DNA of 64,000 nt from Chamaecrista fasciculata (GCA_003254925.1 QANZ01023972.1:9665-73664), one strand, 5' to 3'; counted from the stretch's first letter, positions 46,101 through 55,851 are shown. A program made the numbers and translations. Notes: a model not told the origin generated them from the letters alone.

Positions 46101-46464
46101 ACTACGCATCATTGTGGAATCTGGCTTAGACGAGTCAGAATGGGTCAAGACCCGGCACGAACAATTGAACCTGATTGAAGGAAAACGACTAACAGCCATG
46201 TGCCATGGTCAGTTATATCAGAAGAGGGTTGCTCGAGCTTTTAATAAGAAAGTCAAACCCAGAGAATTCCAAGTTGGAGATCTTGTTCTAAAGAAGATCC
46301 TCCCTAACCAAATGGATAATCGAGGAAAATGGGCACCGACATATGAGGGTCCATACGTAGTCAAACAAGCATTCTCTGGAGGCGCCCTTATACTCACAGA
46401 CATGGAAGGGCAAGAGATAGGGAGGCCCATCAATTCTGACTCAGTGAAGCGATACTTTGCTTAA
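43102..46464 (+). CDS. Retrotransposon RT-RNase H-aRNase H-integrase polyprotein
   Basis: 1120 residues from the first Met; the frame is already open from 43023, so the true N-terminus is probably joined to gag-protease by splicing. Reverse transcriptase about 110-380 with VRMCVDYRDLNKASPKDDFP (148-167), MPFGLKNAGATYQ (220-232) and YVDD (about 250). The first RNase H (about 390-520) looks degenerate: LLLYLTVLTGSMGAIL lacks the usual catalytic Asp. A second, archaeal-type RNase H (about 545-670) has MYFDGA, AEYEAC, YGDSAL and ADALA with all acidic residues. Integrase: HHCC zinc finger about 770-812, catalytic Asp in WGIDIIGP (about 839), Asp in IITDNGK (about 900), Glu in GAVEAANK (about 937). 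No chromodomain, as usual in Tat elements. No internal stop, so potentially active. Confidence 0.95.
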   Translation: MHEYEESEDEEVSRVFSKIVESDEKGVGPHVDKIEMINLGTEEEKKEIKIVDNPEKDDIINLCREYIDVFEWSYHDMPGLDPDIASHRIPTYPHIEPKKQKLRRMSPDMSLKIKEEVLKQWNAGFLEVATYPQWVANIVPVPKKDGRVRMCVDYRDLNKASPKDDFPLPHIDVLVDNTARSYRYSFMDGYSGYNQIPMHPEDKEKTTFITQWGTFCYKVMPFGLKNAGATYQRAMVVLFHDMMHKEIEVYVDDMVAKSAEGESHVEVLRKLFERLRKFKLRLNPSKCVFGALTGKLLGFIVSQKGIEVDPEKIKAIRDMPPPKTEKQVRSFLGRLNYIARFIKNLTATCEPIFKLLRKNQPTEWDEDCQLAFDRIKEYLQSPPVLVPPTPNRPLLLYLTVLTGSMGAILGQHDDSRKTERAVYYLSKKFNQCESNYSMIERTCCSLAWAVRRLRHYMLYYVTWLISRMDPIKYIFESPHVSGRVSKWQVVLAEYDIKYMTRKSVKGSAIADHLAANPIGEYQPLDFSFPDEEVCTTELEDDTPTRWRMYFDGAVNMHGRGIGAVLLSPDGKQFPTAIKLDFDCTNNMAEYEACICGLQAAISLELKDLDVYGDSALIIYQTRGEWQTKDEKLIPYQKYLSQLCEYFEEITFSHLPRDKNLFADALATLAAMMKLECGVCLQPLRVEYRDTHSYCLNIDEESDGLPWFHDIKEYIAKREYPNGASENDKRTLRRLAMNFFVSGGVLYKRGFDWTFLRCVDAKEGNKILTAVHEGICGTHANGHTMTRQIQRAGYFWMTMEKDCIDYVRKCHKCQIYADRINAPPVPLHSLVTPWPFSMWGIDIIGPINPKASNGHRFILVAIDYFTKWIEASSYKNIEQKVFAKFMRTNIICRYGVPERIITDNGKNLNGGEIHKLCEEFKIKHHNSAPYCPQMNGAVEAANKNIKKIIEKMTITYKDWHEMLPYALHGYRTTVRTSTGATPYSLVYGMEAVLPVEVEVPSLRIIVESGLDESEWVKTRHEQLNLIEGKRLTAMCHGQLYQKRVARAFNKKVKPREFQVGDLVLKKILPNQMDNRGKWAPTYEGPYVVKQAFSGGALILTDMEGQEIGRPINSDSVKRYFA

Positions 46465-46751
46465 ACGAAAGAACTAAAAGCCCGCTAAGTTGAAAACCCG
46501 AAAGGGCAATTTAGGCAAAAGTTAGGGCACCAACTCTCATACCTCCTAAGAGAGGCAACTGTTGACGCTGAGGCTTCACCGTGCATATCTATGGTACCTA
46601 GAGGATTCAAACGGCGTCAGGGGCACCGCAAGGCAACTTCTCTTCACTCTATCCAATCGTTGTCAAAGAGCGCTCTTTGTTCTTTGAGTTGCTCTTTGGC
46701 TTTTCTTGTACCTTTGATTCTAAGCAATAAAATTGGGGGTTCATTCATTTA

Positions 46752-47096
46752 ATGGACTTCTTTATTCTGCTCATCTTTTGCATCGCTCTTGTAGCCACTA
46801 TTCTCTTTTCTTTGATAAGTCTAAGGATGGCTAATTACATTAGACAATATGATAAGCGAAATCACTTGTTTAGAAACTATTTAGAATGCGCTCTAACCAT
46901 TTTTGCAGGATCGCACATCCATAAGCTTGTTGGACTAAGGCAAGTTACATCTTGCAGTAGGTTTCTTCATCAAGTTGGACATCATCTAAGGCCCAATTAT
47001 GAGTATCCATCGGCATTGTTATATCACTTGGAGACCTTAACACAAAGAAGCAAGGGTCCATACGTAGTCAAACAAGCATCATATCCTCTTAGCTGA
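46752..47096 (+). CDS. Small membrane-segment ORF in the env position (uncertain)
   Basis: 114 codons, 287 bp after pol and in the same frame. Starts MDFFILLIFCIALVATILF, a single hydrophobic segment, then a basic region. Its last residues (GPYVVKQA) copy those near the end of pol because a 27-bp stretch is shared (46346-46372 and 47053-47079). No similarity to an envelope protein is claimed. It may be a chance ORF of the 3' region. Confidence 0.3.
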   Translation: MDFFILLIFCIALVATILFSLISLRMANYIRQYDKRNHLFRNYLECALTIFAGSHIHKLVGLRQVTSCSRFLHQVGHHLRPNYEYPSALLYHLETLTQRSKGPYVVKQASYPLS

Positions 47097-47690
47097 AAGA
47101 ATGAAACAGTAAGCTAAGATCAGTTGAGGAACCTGGATATACTGGTGAAAACTGAAACTTCTGCTGGTTGAGGTACCGTGATAAAACGGAGAAAACAAGA
47201 ATCATATCCTCTTAGCTGAAAGAATGAAACAGTAAGCTAAGATCAGTTGAGGAACCTGGATATACTGGTGAAAACTGAAATTTCTGCTGGTTGAGGTACC
47301 GTGATGAAACGGAGAAAACAAGCATCATATCCTCTTAGCTGAAAGAATGAAACAGTAAGCTAAGATCAGTTGAGGAACCTGGATATACTGGTGAAAACTG
47401 AAATTTCTGCTGGTTGAGGTACCGTATCCATACGGAGAAAACAAGCATCATATCCTCTTAGCTGAAAGAATGAAAAAGTAAGCTAAGATCAGTTGAGGAA
47501 CCGGGACAGACTGGTGAAAACTGAAATTTTTGTTGGTTGAGATCTCGTATCCATACGGAGAAAACAAGCATCCCAACCTGAAAGAATGACAAATCAGGCT
47601 AAGATCAGTTGAGGAACCGGGTCAGACTGGTGAAAGCTGAAATTTTAGCTAGTCAAAGTACCGTACCACAACGGACATGACAACACATCC
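47076..47690. repeat. 123-bp tandem repeat array, block 1
   Basis: Units begin GCATCATATCCTCTTAGCTG at 47076, 47199, 47322, 47445 and 47568, an exact 123-bp spacing; the fifth is more diverged. Units contain TAAGCTAAGATCAGTTGAGG and GGTTGAGGTACCGT. Tandem repeats in the 3' region are common in Ogre/Tat elements. 123 is divisible by three but no frame stays open. Confidence 0.9.
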
Positions 47691-47828
47691 TAGCATCGCA
47701 TGCATCATCTCATTCGTAACGTTTTTGGCCGAACCAAATGTGTGTTCTCTTTCTTCACTTGCTCTTAGACAGTAACCCACGAACCAGTTCTTGTGTCCCT
47801 GCATAAGAAACAAGTGAAGAGGGGCAAC

Positions 47829-48028
47829 TGTGAACACCGCATTTGGTCCGGGCTTTTTTGTAATTTCTAAAAATGTCTCGGGCAATTATTATAATTTAGT
47901 AAGCCTTGGGAGCAAGATCTATATATAAAAAAGAGAGAAAAAATGTAATTAAAAAAGGGAACAAGAAAGAAAATAAAGAGATACAAAAATAGCAAAAGAG
48001 AGGGATTAAATGTGATCCACTCATCCTT
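47829..48028 (+). repeat. Diverged 5' portion of a second LTR, cut at an N
   Basis: Preceded by its own polypurine tract (GTGAAGAGGGGCAAC at 47814-47828), it starts TGTGAACACCGCATTTGGTC like the true LTRs but diverges after about 25 bp. It stops at the N at 48029, where the sequence jumps back into the middle of a 123-bp repeat unit. Either a chimera of two related elements or a misassembly. Confidence 0.7.
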
Positions 48029-48029
48029 N

Positions 48030-48310
48030 CTGGTTGAGGTACCGTGATGAAACGGAGAAAACCAGCATCATATCCTCTTAGCTGAAAGAATGAAACAGTA
48101 AGCTAAGATCAGTTGAGGAACCTGGATATACTGGTGAAAACTGAAATTTCTTCTGGTTGAGGTACCGTGATAAAACGGAGAAAACAAGCATCATATCCTC
48201 TTAGCTGAAAGAATGAAACAGTAAGCTAAGATCAGTTGAGGAACCTGGATATACTGGTGAAAACTGAAAATTTTGCTGGTTGAGGCACCGTATCGCAACC
48301 GAGAAGACAA
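48030..48310. repeat. 123-bp tandem repeat array, block 2
   Basis: Units with GCATC at 48065 and 48188 (123-bp spacing), starting mid-unit immediately after the N at 48029, then a degenerate unit leading into the second polypurine tract region. The 140 bp after it (48315-48456) repeat 47688-47828 with several substitutions. Confidence 0.85.
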
Positions 48311-48440
48311 CACCTCCTAGCATCGCATGCATCACCTCATCCGTAACGTTTTTGGCCGGACCTAATGTGTGTTCTCTTTCTTCACTTGCTCTTAGACAGT
48401 AACCTATGAACCAGTTCTTGTGTCCCTGCATAAGAAGACA

Positions 48441-48456
48441 AGTGAAGAGGGGCAAC
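48441..48456 (+). promoter_or_regulatory. Polypurine tract
   Basis: AGTGAAGAGGGGCAAC ends directly at the 3' LTR and serves as the plus-strand DNA primer. The same tract precedes the partial LTR at 47829. Confidence 0.8.
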
Positions 48457-49948
48457 TGTGAACACCCCATTTGGTCCGGGTCATTTTGCAACTTAGAAAA
48501 ATTTTGAGGGACTAAAAGGAGAAATAAGAAAAGCATTAAATTAAAAATAAAAAAAAAAGAAAAAAACAATAAAGGAAATATTCAAAAAGGAAATTAAAAA
48601 AAAGAATCAATGGCAATCTTGTGAATAAAGAGTGCAAGGAAGGGTATTGTTGGGAAAGAAGGTTTTAAGTGGGGGTATTCTTGTCATTTCACCCAAGAAG
48701 CCCTAATCTCATTTCACCTTCTATTCCTATACAAAAATCAGCCGCTCATCTCCCTCAATCACGTCAAATCGCCTCTTCCTTCTTCCTCCTTCACGTTTTG
48801 CTTCATTTGGTCCCTATCAAAGCTTTCCTTCTTCACGCTTCCTCTGCCATAGCCACAAGAAGGAAGCGCCTCCTCTGGCAACCTTGGGTGGAGGGTCGCG
48901 TGCTGTCTCAAGCCATAAATCAAGGGAGATCGTGACTGAAACGAAGGAAAACGACTCAAGAGATGAGGTCTTCGTTTTTTATGTCTTAGGCTAGTGGAGA
49001 GGGTTGTATTTNAAAAATTTGGGACCAAAGGGAAATTATTCAAGGACTTGACTGAAAAGAAGTTTTAAGAAAATGGAGGGTTCTCAAATAAAGGGTAACC
49101 CAAGGATCTTTTCGTAATAATAGTCCAATCTTTTGGTCCTTGAGATGAAACTGCAGAATCCTCTCAATGTCTCTTTGTTGATCGCACTTTGGTCCATCTT
49201 CTAAAGAAAGAGGACCTAAACGCGAATAAAGAAAATTGTGTGAGGTGTAAAACGTAGATTTTCCTTTCTTCCTTTTTGTCTCCACATTCTCTCTGCACAT
49301 GCGTCTCTTTATTGGGTTTTAGTTTCTTTTTCTTTCCTCTTTAGCTTTAGTTACTCCTTATTTTTAGGCAACCAATTTTTTCTCTCTAATTAGACTTTAA
49401 AAGCTCATTAATATCTTTTACTGTGTTTTAAATTTCTGTTGAGATCTTTTTTTTATTAGGGATGAAAAGAGGAGTCATATAATTATTACTTTATCACCAT
49501 TATTCCTTTTTTAGTTAGATATTTATTTAGGGAATTAAAATTTAAAGTTTCCATTTGTCTTTCCTTATTTTCTCTTTTTAATGTGTGATTTACTTATTTT
49601 CTTTGCTTAAATGTTTATCTTATTTCATTTATTTACTTTCTTTTACGTAATCAATTTTATAGATGATCAAAAAATATTTTTAAAGGCTATTTAATTTTTG
49701 AATAATTATTTTAGGGTAACCGTCCGATTGGATGGGTATCGTGGGGTGCCTAACACCTTCCCCATGATTCAAATGACTCCCGAACTCGTCTTTGGTTCGA
49801 GACTAGTTTTCCTTAATTTTTGCCTTATCCACCACTTTTTCAAAATTATTTTCATAAAAATAGTTTTCCAAGTTTTTCTTAAAAATTTGGTGGCGACTCC
49901 TTTTTCAAAGTCATAAACGACATTTCCTCCGGGATGTCAGGTGTGACA
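48457..49948 (+). repeat. 3' LTR
   Basis: 1492 bp, TG...CA. Contains the roughly 290-bp stretch absent from the 5' LTR (about 48872-49180, including the N at 49012). Followed by GGTGT. Confidence 0.9.
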
Positions 49949-49953
49949 GGTGT
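49949..49953. repeat. Target-site duplication, right copy (GGTGT)
   Basis: Identical to 34526-34530; confirms that the two LTRs belong to one insertion. Confidence 0.85.
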
Positions 49954-50392
49954 GAAATTATTGAAATGAGTATGTAATGATTGTGGTTGGTAGATAGAAG
50001 GGTAAGGAAATTGATAAATTGTATAGGGATAGAAGTGGAAGAAAAAGTAAGAAAAAGTAAGATGTGATTTGATTATAATCAAAGTGTGTTTGGATGTGAT
50101 TGTTGTTTTAAAAAAAATCAAATTATGTCACTGTTTGCCTTGGAAAGCGTGAAATTATGATTATAATCATATGCAACTTTGAAGGTGATTATTTTGTTTG
50201 GTCGACCGAACTCATTTTTGCCTACGAAATGGTGGACCGAAAGGACTAAAGTATAGCATTTTTTTGAATTAGGCCCCAACATTCGGTGGATCACTGAAAA
50301 AAACGGTCCACCGTTTCGCACAAGATGAGAGAGAATGAAAAAACCTTCGGACCCGAAAAATATATTCAATATGCATAACCCATTTCTCTCTC

Positions 50393-50423
<31 letters not shown>

Positions 50424-51274
50424 GTCACACCATCCACTTTTTCCAATTCAATCTTCTAAACCAGTAAACCACATTCTTGGACATTGAATTGAACCTCCTT
50501 CCATTTTGCTTAACATTACACCTAATTATGAAGGACCTCGGTGCTAATTAGTTCCTCTCTTGATTCTCCGTATTGAACTCTGTGATGATGTGTGAATTGC
50601 ATTCCTCATTTCTCTGTCTTTCAAATCCCTCGTATTTTCTCTAATTAAGCAATTTTGCGTTGAATCCGATTGATTAACAAGGATTTCAGCTGAAGCTATG
50701 GTCGATTTGGCTATTCGGATTTGTCTTGATTCTCCTCTCTCTCTCTCTCTACGCTACTCACCGATTAATTAACAAGGATTTCAACCACAAACCTAAAAGC
50801 TATCTCGAATTCTTTTAACGGTGGCCACGTCATCGCCGTCATCTTGCTGTCATCTCTGGCAAGGCGAGGTCTGGTCGAGTGGTTGAACGAAGACAACAAG
50901 GTGGTGAGGAGTGACGGCCATCGGAGACAAGAGAGAGATTGAGAATTCGAGAGAGAGGAAGACCATGGTTAAAATGTTAATTTCAATCCTAAATTATTTG
51001 GGCAAAATAACAATTTAGTCCAACACAAGAATAATTATTTACAAACTGACCCAATGTTGAGATAAATGACCATGTTGCCCTTGTGATGAGTGATTGATTG
51101 TATTAGAATATAGGTAATTATAGGTATATATATAGGGGTATAAGTGTAATTAAGTGTGTTTGATTATAAAAAAATATTGATTATAATTTGATCAGAAAAA
51201 AAAAACGCAAACGAACATGCTTATTACGATTATAATCAGAGCAGATTATAATCAGAGCGCAAACAAACTGGGCC

Positions 51275-51574
51275 TTTGTCTTCAAAAGATGCAATTACAT
51301 TTAGTCTCTTGTCAAAGATACTAAAATTTAACGATAAATCTAATGTGGTTCTAAATTTGTATTGAGATTATACTTAATAATTAGTATTAGAAAACTATGT
51401 CAATTATTGAATCTAAACTAATGTATTAACAAAATGACCAAATTGAATTACATGAAATAAAATTACTACAAATACAATGTAAATCATAGCAAGGATTCCA
51501 TTCCAGTGTAATAATGAGGTGACATGACTAGTCACTCTGTTTGGATGGAAAATGGCACAATGATATAGTCCCAG
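51275..51574. other. Right flank of the nested insertion
   Basis: Paralogous to 53555-53720 (AAAAGATGCAATTACA, then CTAATGTATTAACAAAATGA); continuation of the locus interrupted at 34415. Confidence 0.6.
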
Positions 51575-51934
51575 TTCATAAGCTTTGCGAATTCCAAACA
51601 TGCTAAAGCTTCTTGTAATTCTAGTTGTTGAGCATTCTGAAAAGCCTCAAGAAAGTCCCATTTGAGCTTGTAGCCACACCTTCAAGCTCACAAAATACAG
51701 CCCCATCAACATTTATTTTTACAAAAGGATCTGTTTGTGGGATGAAGGTCTTTGACCTGACTCATGCAAGCTCGGAACTCACCCGGCCAAAACTTAGACT
51801 GGTTCTGAATTTGTAGATCTCAACCTGCAATTGTTTCTAGCTAACCAAACATACATGAAATATGCAGAAAAGTAATGTTTCAATCCATTACATAGAACCA
51901 GCAGAAAAATTATAAGGCAGCAGAAAAATCTAGA
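51575..51934 (-). pseudogene. LINE-type RNase H fragment, copy 1
   Basis: Minus-strand phrases DPFVKINVDGAVFCELEG and, in a shifted frame, AQQLELQEALACLEFAKLMN are those of the RVT_3 RNase H domain at the C-terminus of plant non-LTR retrotransposon proteins. A frameshift or deletion separates them, so it is dead. Nearly identical to 52527-52886. Confidence 0.7.
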
Positions 51935-52192
51935 GGCTGCAACCCCAGCTTTGGGCACCAATTGTCAGAGTCTGAAGCCGTGATTCGTGCATTTTTGCAA
52001 AAAAAGCATTTATCTTCCACATCCAAACCTTCTAGTTTCAAATTCTTGACGACATGCTCTCCATAGAAAGAACTTAATTCTGTTAGGAATTTTTCTCTTC
52101 CAAACTTTATTATATTGTGACCAGCAAACACCACCACTTTCACTCCTTAAAGCCTCATGAATATGATGGAGATTGTGCCTAGGGCCAATCAT
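51910..52192 (-). pseudogene. Reverse-transcriptase zinc-binding (zf-RVT) fragment
   Basis: Minus strand, two overlapping frames: KVWKRKIPNRIKFFLWRACR in one, then KCFFCKN further on in the other. The order IPxxIKFFLWRA followed by a Cys pair is the zf-RVT signature that precedes the RNase H domain in LINE-type proteins; together with 51575-51934 it forms one frameshifted 3' remnant. Confidence 0.65.
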
Positions 52193-52526
52193 TTTATATG
52201 TATGGACATATTGTTTGATTAATTTATGGATGATAAATTATGTCGTTATCATATTATTAGCATGTTTACTTGTCGTTATCATATTATTAGCATGTTTACT
52301 GTGATAACAATCCTTGATTAATTATGAGATAATTATTCTAAACTGTCCCTGGTCGATTATCCACGTGGGAACATGAATGAACTAAGACCAGCATGACTTC
52401 GGTGTATAGAGATACACGCATGTGATGCTTCTCGAGAGTCATAGTACAATTATGTAAAGGGTTACAAGTTGTTGGACTGACCCAAAGAGTCCTGCATGGG
52501 TTTAGTCATGAGCTAGTCTGAAAATC
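52193..52526. repeat. Spacer between duplicated LINE pieces, with a 30-bp tandem duplication
   Basis: TGTCGTTATCATATTATTAG followed by CATGTTTACT is present twice in tandem at 52241-52300. The rest (52310-52526) is unassigned and more mixed in composition, perhaps another element. Confidence 0.6.
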
Positions 52527-52886
52527 TTCATAAGCTTTGCGAATTCCAAACATGCTAAAGCTTCTTGTAATTCTAGTTGTTGAGCATTCTGAAAAGCCTC
52601 AAGAAAGTCCCATTTGAGCTTGTAGCCACACCTTCAAGCTCACAAAATACAGCCCCATCAACATTTATTTTTACAAAAGGATCTGTTTGTGGGATGAAGG
52701 TCTTTGACCTGACTCATGCAAGCTCGGAACTCACCCGGCCAAAACTTACACTGGTTCTGAATTTGTAGATCTCAACCTGCAATTGTTTCTAGCTAACCAA
52801 ACATACATGAAATATGCAGAAAAGTAATGTTTCAATCCATTACATAGAACCAGCAGAAAAATTATAAGGCTGTAGAAAAATCTATC
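52527..52886 (-). pseudogene. LINE-type RNase H fragment, copy 2
   Basis: Direct repeat of 51575-51934, offset 952 bp, with only a few substitutions visible (for example ACTTACACT for ACTTAGACT). Carries the same frameshift, so the duplication occurred after the gene died. Confidence 0.8.
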
Positions 52887-53268
52887 CACAGAATGATTAT
52901 TTCTTGACACCTTGAAATTCTCAGTTTCTTTGAGCCAAGGATCCTACCAAATACATGAGTTAACAACTCAAGTGTTGAAAATTTAATTTACTCTCTTTAA
53001 TCCTTGAAAGTTATACAATCAATGTATTTTACCCTTTTCCCTTACTAGTTATTCCCTAAAACATAGGTTCATGGACTAAGTTGAATTGCCTCCACAACTT
53101 TCAAGGTTAAAATTAAAGTATGTAAACTATATTTTCTGGGACTGAATTGTCAACTCCTACAACTTTCAGGGACCAAATTGTATGTTTACTCTTTTATTAT
53201 AACTCTTAGCATTAGCACATTCTTTCATAGAAAAGTCCTCCTTCAACTTTCAAAGTTAAAAACCTTGG
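52887..53268. other. Unassigned DNA
   Basis: AT-rich; no gene or element ends seen. Confidence 0.35.
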
Positions 53269-53720
53269 GTTAGTTTGAAAACATTGAATGTAGACAACTA
53301 ATAAAATTAATCCTAAAGCTTCTACTCATTGTCGTTACTACGTTTAATTAGCTTCGTGGAATATATTTGTAAGTGAACACATTCTAGCCTTTTCTTTTTG
53401 TAATAATATATGATTATCGTATGTTCTTAGGACAAATATTGTTAAAATTTATCTAATCATGCATTAGTTAAAAAATATTAAATTAATGATTTAGTCCCTA
53501 AAAGATTATTGATTTCCAATTTAGTCCCAACGGATAAAATTATAAGATTTAGTTCGCAAAAGATGCAATTACAATCAATTTAGTCTCTTATCAAAGATAC
53601 TAATTGAATTTTAAAGATAAATCTAATGTTATTTTAAATTTTTATTGACATTATACCTAATAATTAGTATTAGAAAATTTTGTCAATCATTGAATCTAAA
53701 CTAATGTATTAACAAAATGA
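53269..53720. repeat. Paralogous locus lacking the nested insertion (empty site)
   Basis: The left part (53269-53545) matches 34158-34412 and the right part (53555-53720) matches 51283-51440. The two parts are contiguous here at AAGATTTAGTTCGCAAAAG, where the other copy carries 16.9 kb of element. This supports the boundaries at 34415 and 51274. Confidence 0.65.
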
Positions 53721-54082
53721 TCAAATTGATATGAGCTGCATCTTTCTAGGACTAAATCTTATAATTTGATATTTCAAGGAGTAAATTGAAAAAATATCAT
53801 CTCTTAGAAACCAAATCATTAATTTACTCTAAAAAAATATTTAATTATTTTAAAAGTAAAAAAGTATTTTTTTTCTTTTAAATACATTTAGTTTGGTAAA
53901 TAATAAATTATCTCTTTCTATTCCTCTCTTACTTGATGAGATCCATTTGCTTGAATAATAGCTTCAAGCTTGTCATAAACTTGACCAATAGTGAATTTAA
54001 TTTCGTTGTCTCATGGTAAAAATTACTCAAACTTTAGGTTATAATTAGTAGCAAGGGAAAGCATAAAACATCGATTTGTGTC

Positions 54083-55695
54083 TAAATGTGAATCTTATTT
54101 AATTGTATCTAACTTTAGTGTACAATTACAAAAAAAAAATCACCTCAACAAAACACCTATAAAAACAAGGGTAAATTACACTTTGGTACCATGTTGTTTG
54201 ATCATATTTCACTTTGGTACCCTTTGGTTTAAAAAAATGACACTTTGGTACCCTGTGGTATTTTCCATTAACAATTTGGTACCCTTTGGAGCTATTTTGT
54301 AATTTTAATCATAATAAATTTTGCAAAAATTACATATTGACCCCAAAAAAGTTTTAGAAAATTACAAATAGGTCCCTGGATACATATTATCTAGGGACTA
54401 AAATGAAAACTTTAAAATTTTTTTGGGGTCAATAAAGGATACCACAGGGTACCAAAATGTCATTTTTTAAACCACAAGGTACCAAAGTGTAATTTACTCT
54501 AAAAACAAAGACGAATGGTCAAAGTGTAAACTACTTGGTTTGTTTTTAAAGTAAACTACACTTTGGTACCTTGTGGTTTGGTCATATTAATTATAAAAAC
54601 ATTTATAAATTTTGAGAATGTTTGGTCCCATTTGTTAATTAATTATAATCATTTATTAAAGATAAATCATATCTTTTGAGGATTAAATCTTACAATTTTG
54701 TTTTCTAATTTAAGAACTATGTATTCTTTAAAAAAGAGTAAACTACCAAATTGGTCCTTGGATTATTGGCTCGCTGACAGATTGGTCCCTGAATTTAGGA
54801 AATTGACAAATAGGTCCCCGAATTTTTCTAACGAGTCAAATAGGTCCCCGAATTTTTCTAGCGTTAGTCAAATAGGTCCCCGAATAACATGCACAGAAGG
54901 ACCTATTTGACAAATGTTAGAAAAATTTGGGGACCTATTTGACTCGTTAGAAAAATTCGGGGACCTATTTGTCAATTTCCTAAATTCAGGGACCAATCTG
55001 TCAGCGAGCCAATAATCCAAGGACCAATTTGGTAGTTTACTCTTTTTTAAAGAATACATAGTTCTTAAATTAGAAAACAAAATTGTAAGATTTAATCCTC
55101 AAAAGATATGATTTATCTTTAATAAATGATTATAATTAATTAACAAATGGGACCAAACATTCTCAAAATTTATAAATGTTTTTATAATTAATATGACCAA
55201 ACCACAAGGTACCAAAGTGTAGTTTACTTTAAAAACAAACCAAGTAGTTTACACTTTGACCATTCGTCTTTGTTTTTAGAGTAAATTACACTTTGGTACC
55301 TTGTGGTTTAAAAAATGACATTTTGGTACCCTGTGGTATCCTTTATTGACCCCAAAAAAATTTTAAAGTTTTCATTTTAGTCCCTAGATAATATGTATCC
55401 AGGGACCTATTTGTAATTTTCTAAAACTTTTTTGGGGTCAATATGTAATTTTTGCAAAATTTATTATGATTAAAATTACAAAATAGCTCCAAAGGGTACC
55501 AAATTGTTAATGGAAAATACCACAGGGTACCAAAGTGTCATTTTTTTAAACCAAAGGGTACCAAAGTGAAATATGATCAAACAACATGGTACCAAAGTGT
55601 AATTTACCCTTGTTTTTATAGGTGTTTTGTTGAGGTGATTTTTTTTTTGTAATTGTACACTAAAGTTAGATACAATTAAATAAGATTCACATTTA
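54083..55695. repeat. 1.6-kb near-perfect palindrome
   Basis: Left arm 54083-54845 and right arm 54933-55695 are complementary with no indel: coordinates of paired bases always sum to 109778. About 88 bp at the centre (54846-54932) is imperfect. Within the arms are nested foldback families (ends GGGTAAATTACACTTTGGTA at 54169, AAACTACCAAATTGGTCC near 54743), but the match also includes 86 bp of ordinary flank (54083-54168). It ends at the N at 55696. Confidence 0.9.
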
Positions 55696-55851
55696 NATAT
55701 AGACTTTTATCTTTCAAAATTATAGATTTTATGTACCAATTTTAATTATTATACCAATTAATATTACCACCCAACAAGTAGAAACTCAAGTTATTGTTCT
55801 CCATAATACACTTCCTAAAAGACATTAAAAAGTTTTGAACTTTTATTTTAT

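Larger units (their letters stand above)
34531..49948 (+). mobile_element. Tat/Ogre-lineage Ty3-gypsy LTR retrotransposon, near complete
   Basis: 15,418 bp with LTRs ending TG...CA and a 5-bp target duplication GGTGT (34526-34530 and 49949-49953). Order: LTR, tRNA-Arg-type primer site, about 1-kb leader, ORF1, gag-protease, RT-RH-aRH-integrase, about 2-kb 3' region with 123-bp tandem repeats, polypurine tract, LTR. ORF1 before gag, a second RNase H, and an intron-like gap between protease and RT are the defining traits of Ogre/Tat elements. By eye the last 768 bp of the LTRs (35041-35808, 49181-49948) are identical, so the insertion is young. All three ORFs are uninterrupted; whether it is active is unknown. 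Ns at 34651, 35039, 48029 and 49012 mark uncertain joins. Confidence 0.93.
34415..51274. mobile_element. TIR element (Tourist/Harbinger-like?) split by the retrotransposon
   Basis: Left end GGCTCAGTTCGTTTGCGC at 34415 and right end complementary GGCCCAGTTTGTTTGCGC finishing at 51274. Both subterminal regions are filled with the palindrome GATTATAATC (34440-34480, 50070-50170, 51230-51255). Without the LTR element it would be about 1.44 kb (34415-34530 plus 49954-51274). Flanks TTTTAA and TTTGTC do not give a clear target duplication; TTA is possible. The right half also holds a (TC)n tract at 50389-50425 and GC-richer captured-looking sequence at 50800-50960. Confidence 0.6.

Noticed and set aside
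43102..46464. Antisense ORFs in the retrotransposon coding region
   Set aside because: Shadows of the pol and gag frames; no independent motif.
47076..48310. Could the regularly spaced repeats be a CRISPR array?
   Set aside because: Units are 123 bp, contiguous without spacers, inside a plant retrotransposon.
54698..55080. Two 70-codon ORFs, one on each strand, with the same first ~54 residues
   Set aside because: Product of the palindrome; paired coordinates sum to 109778.
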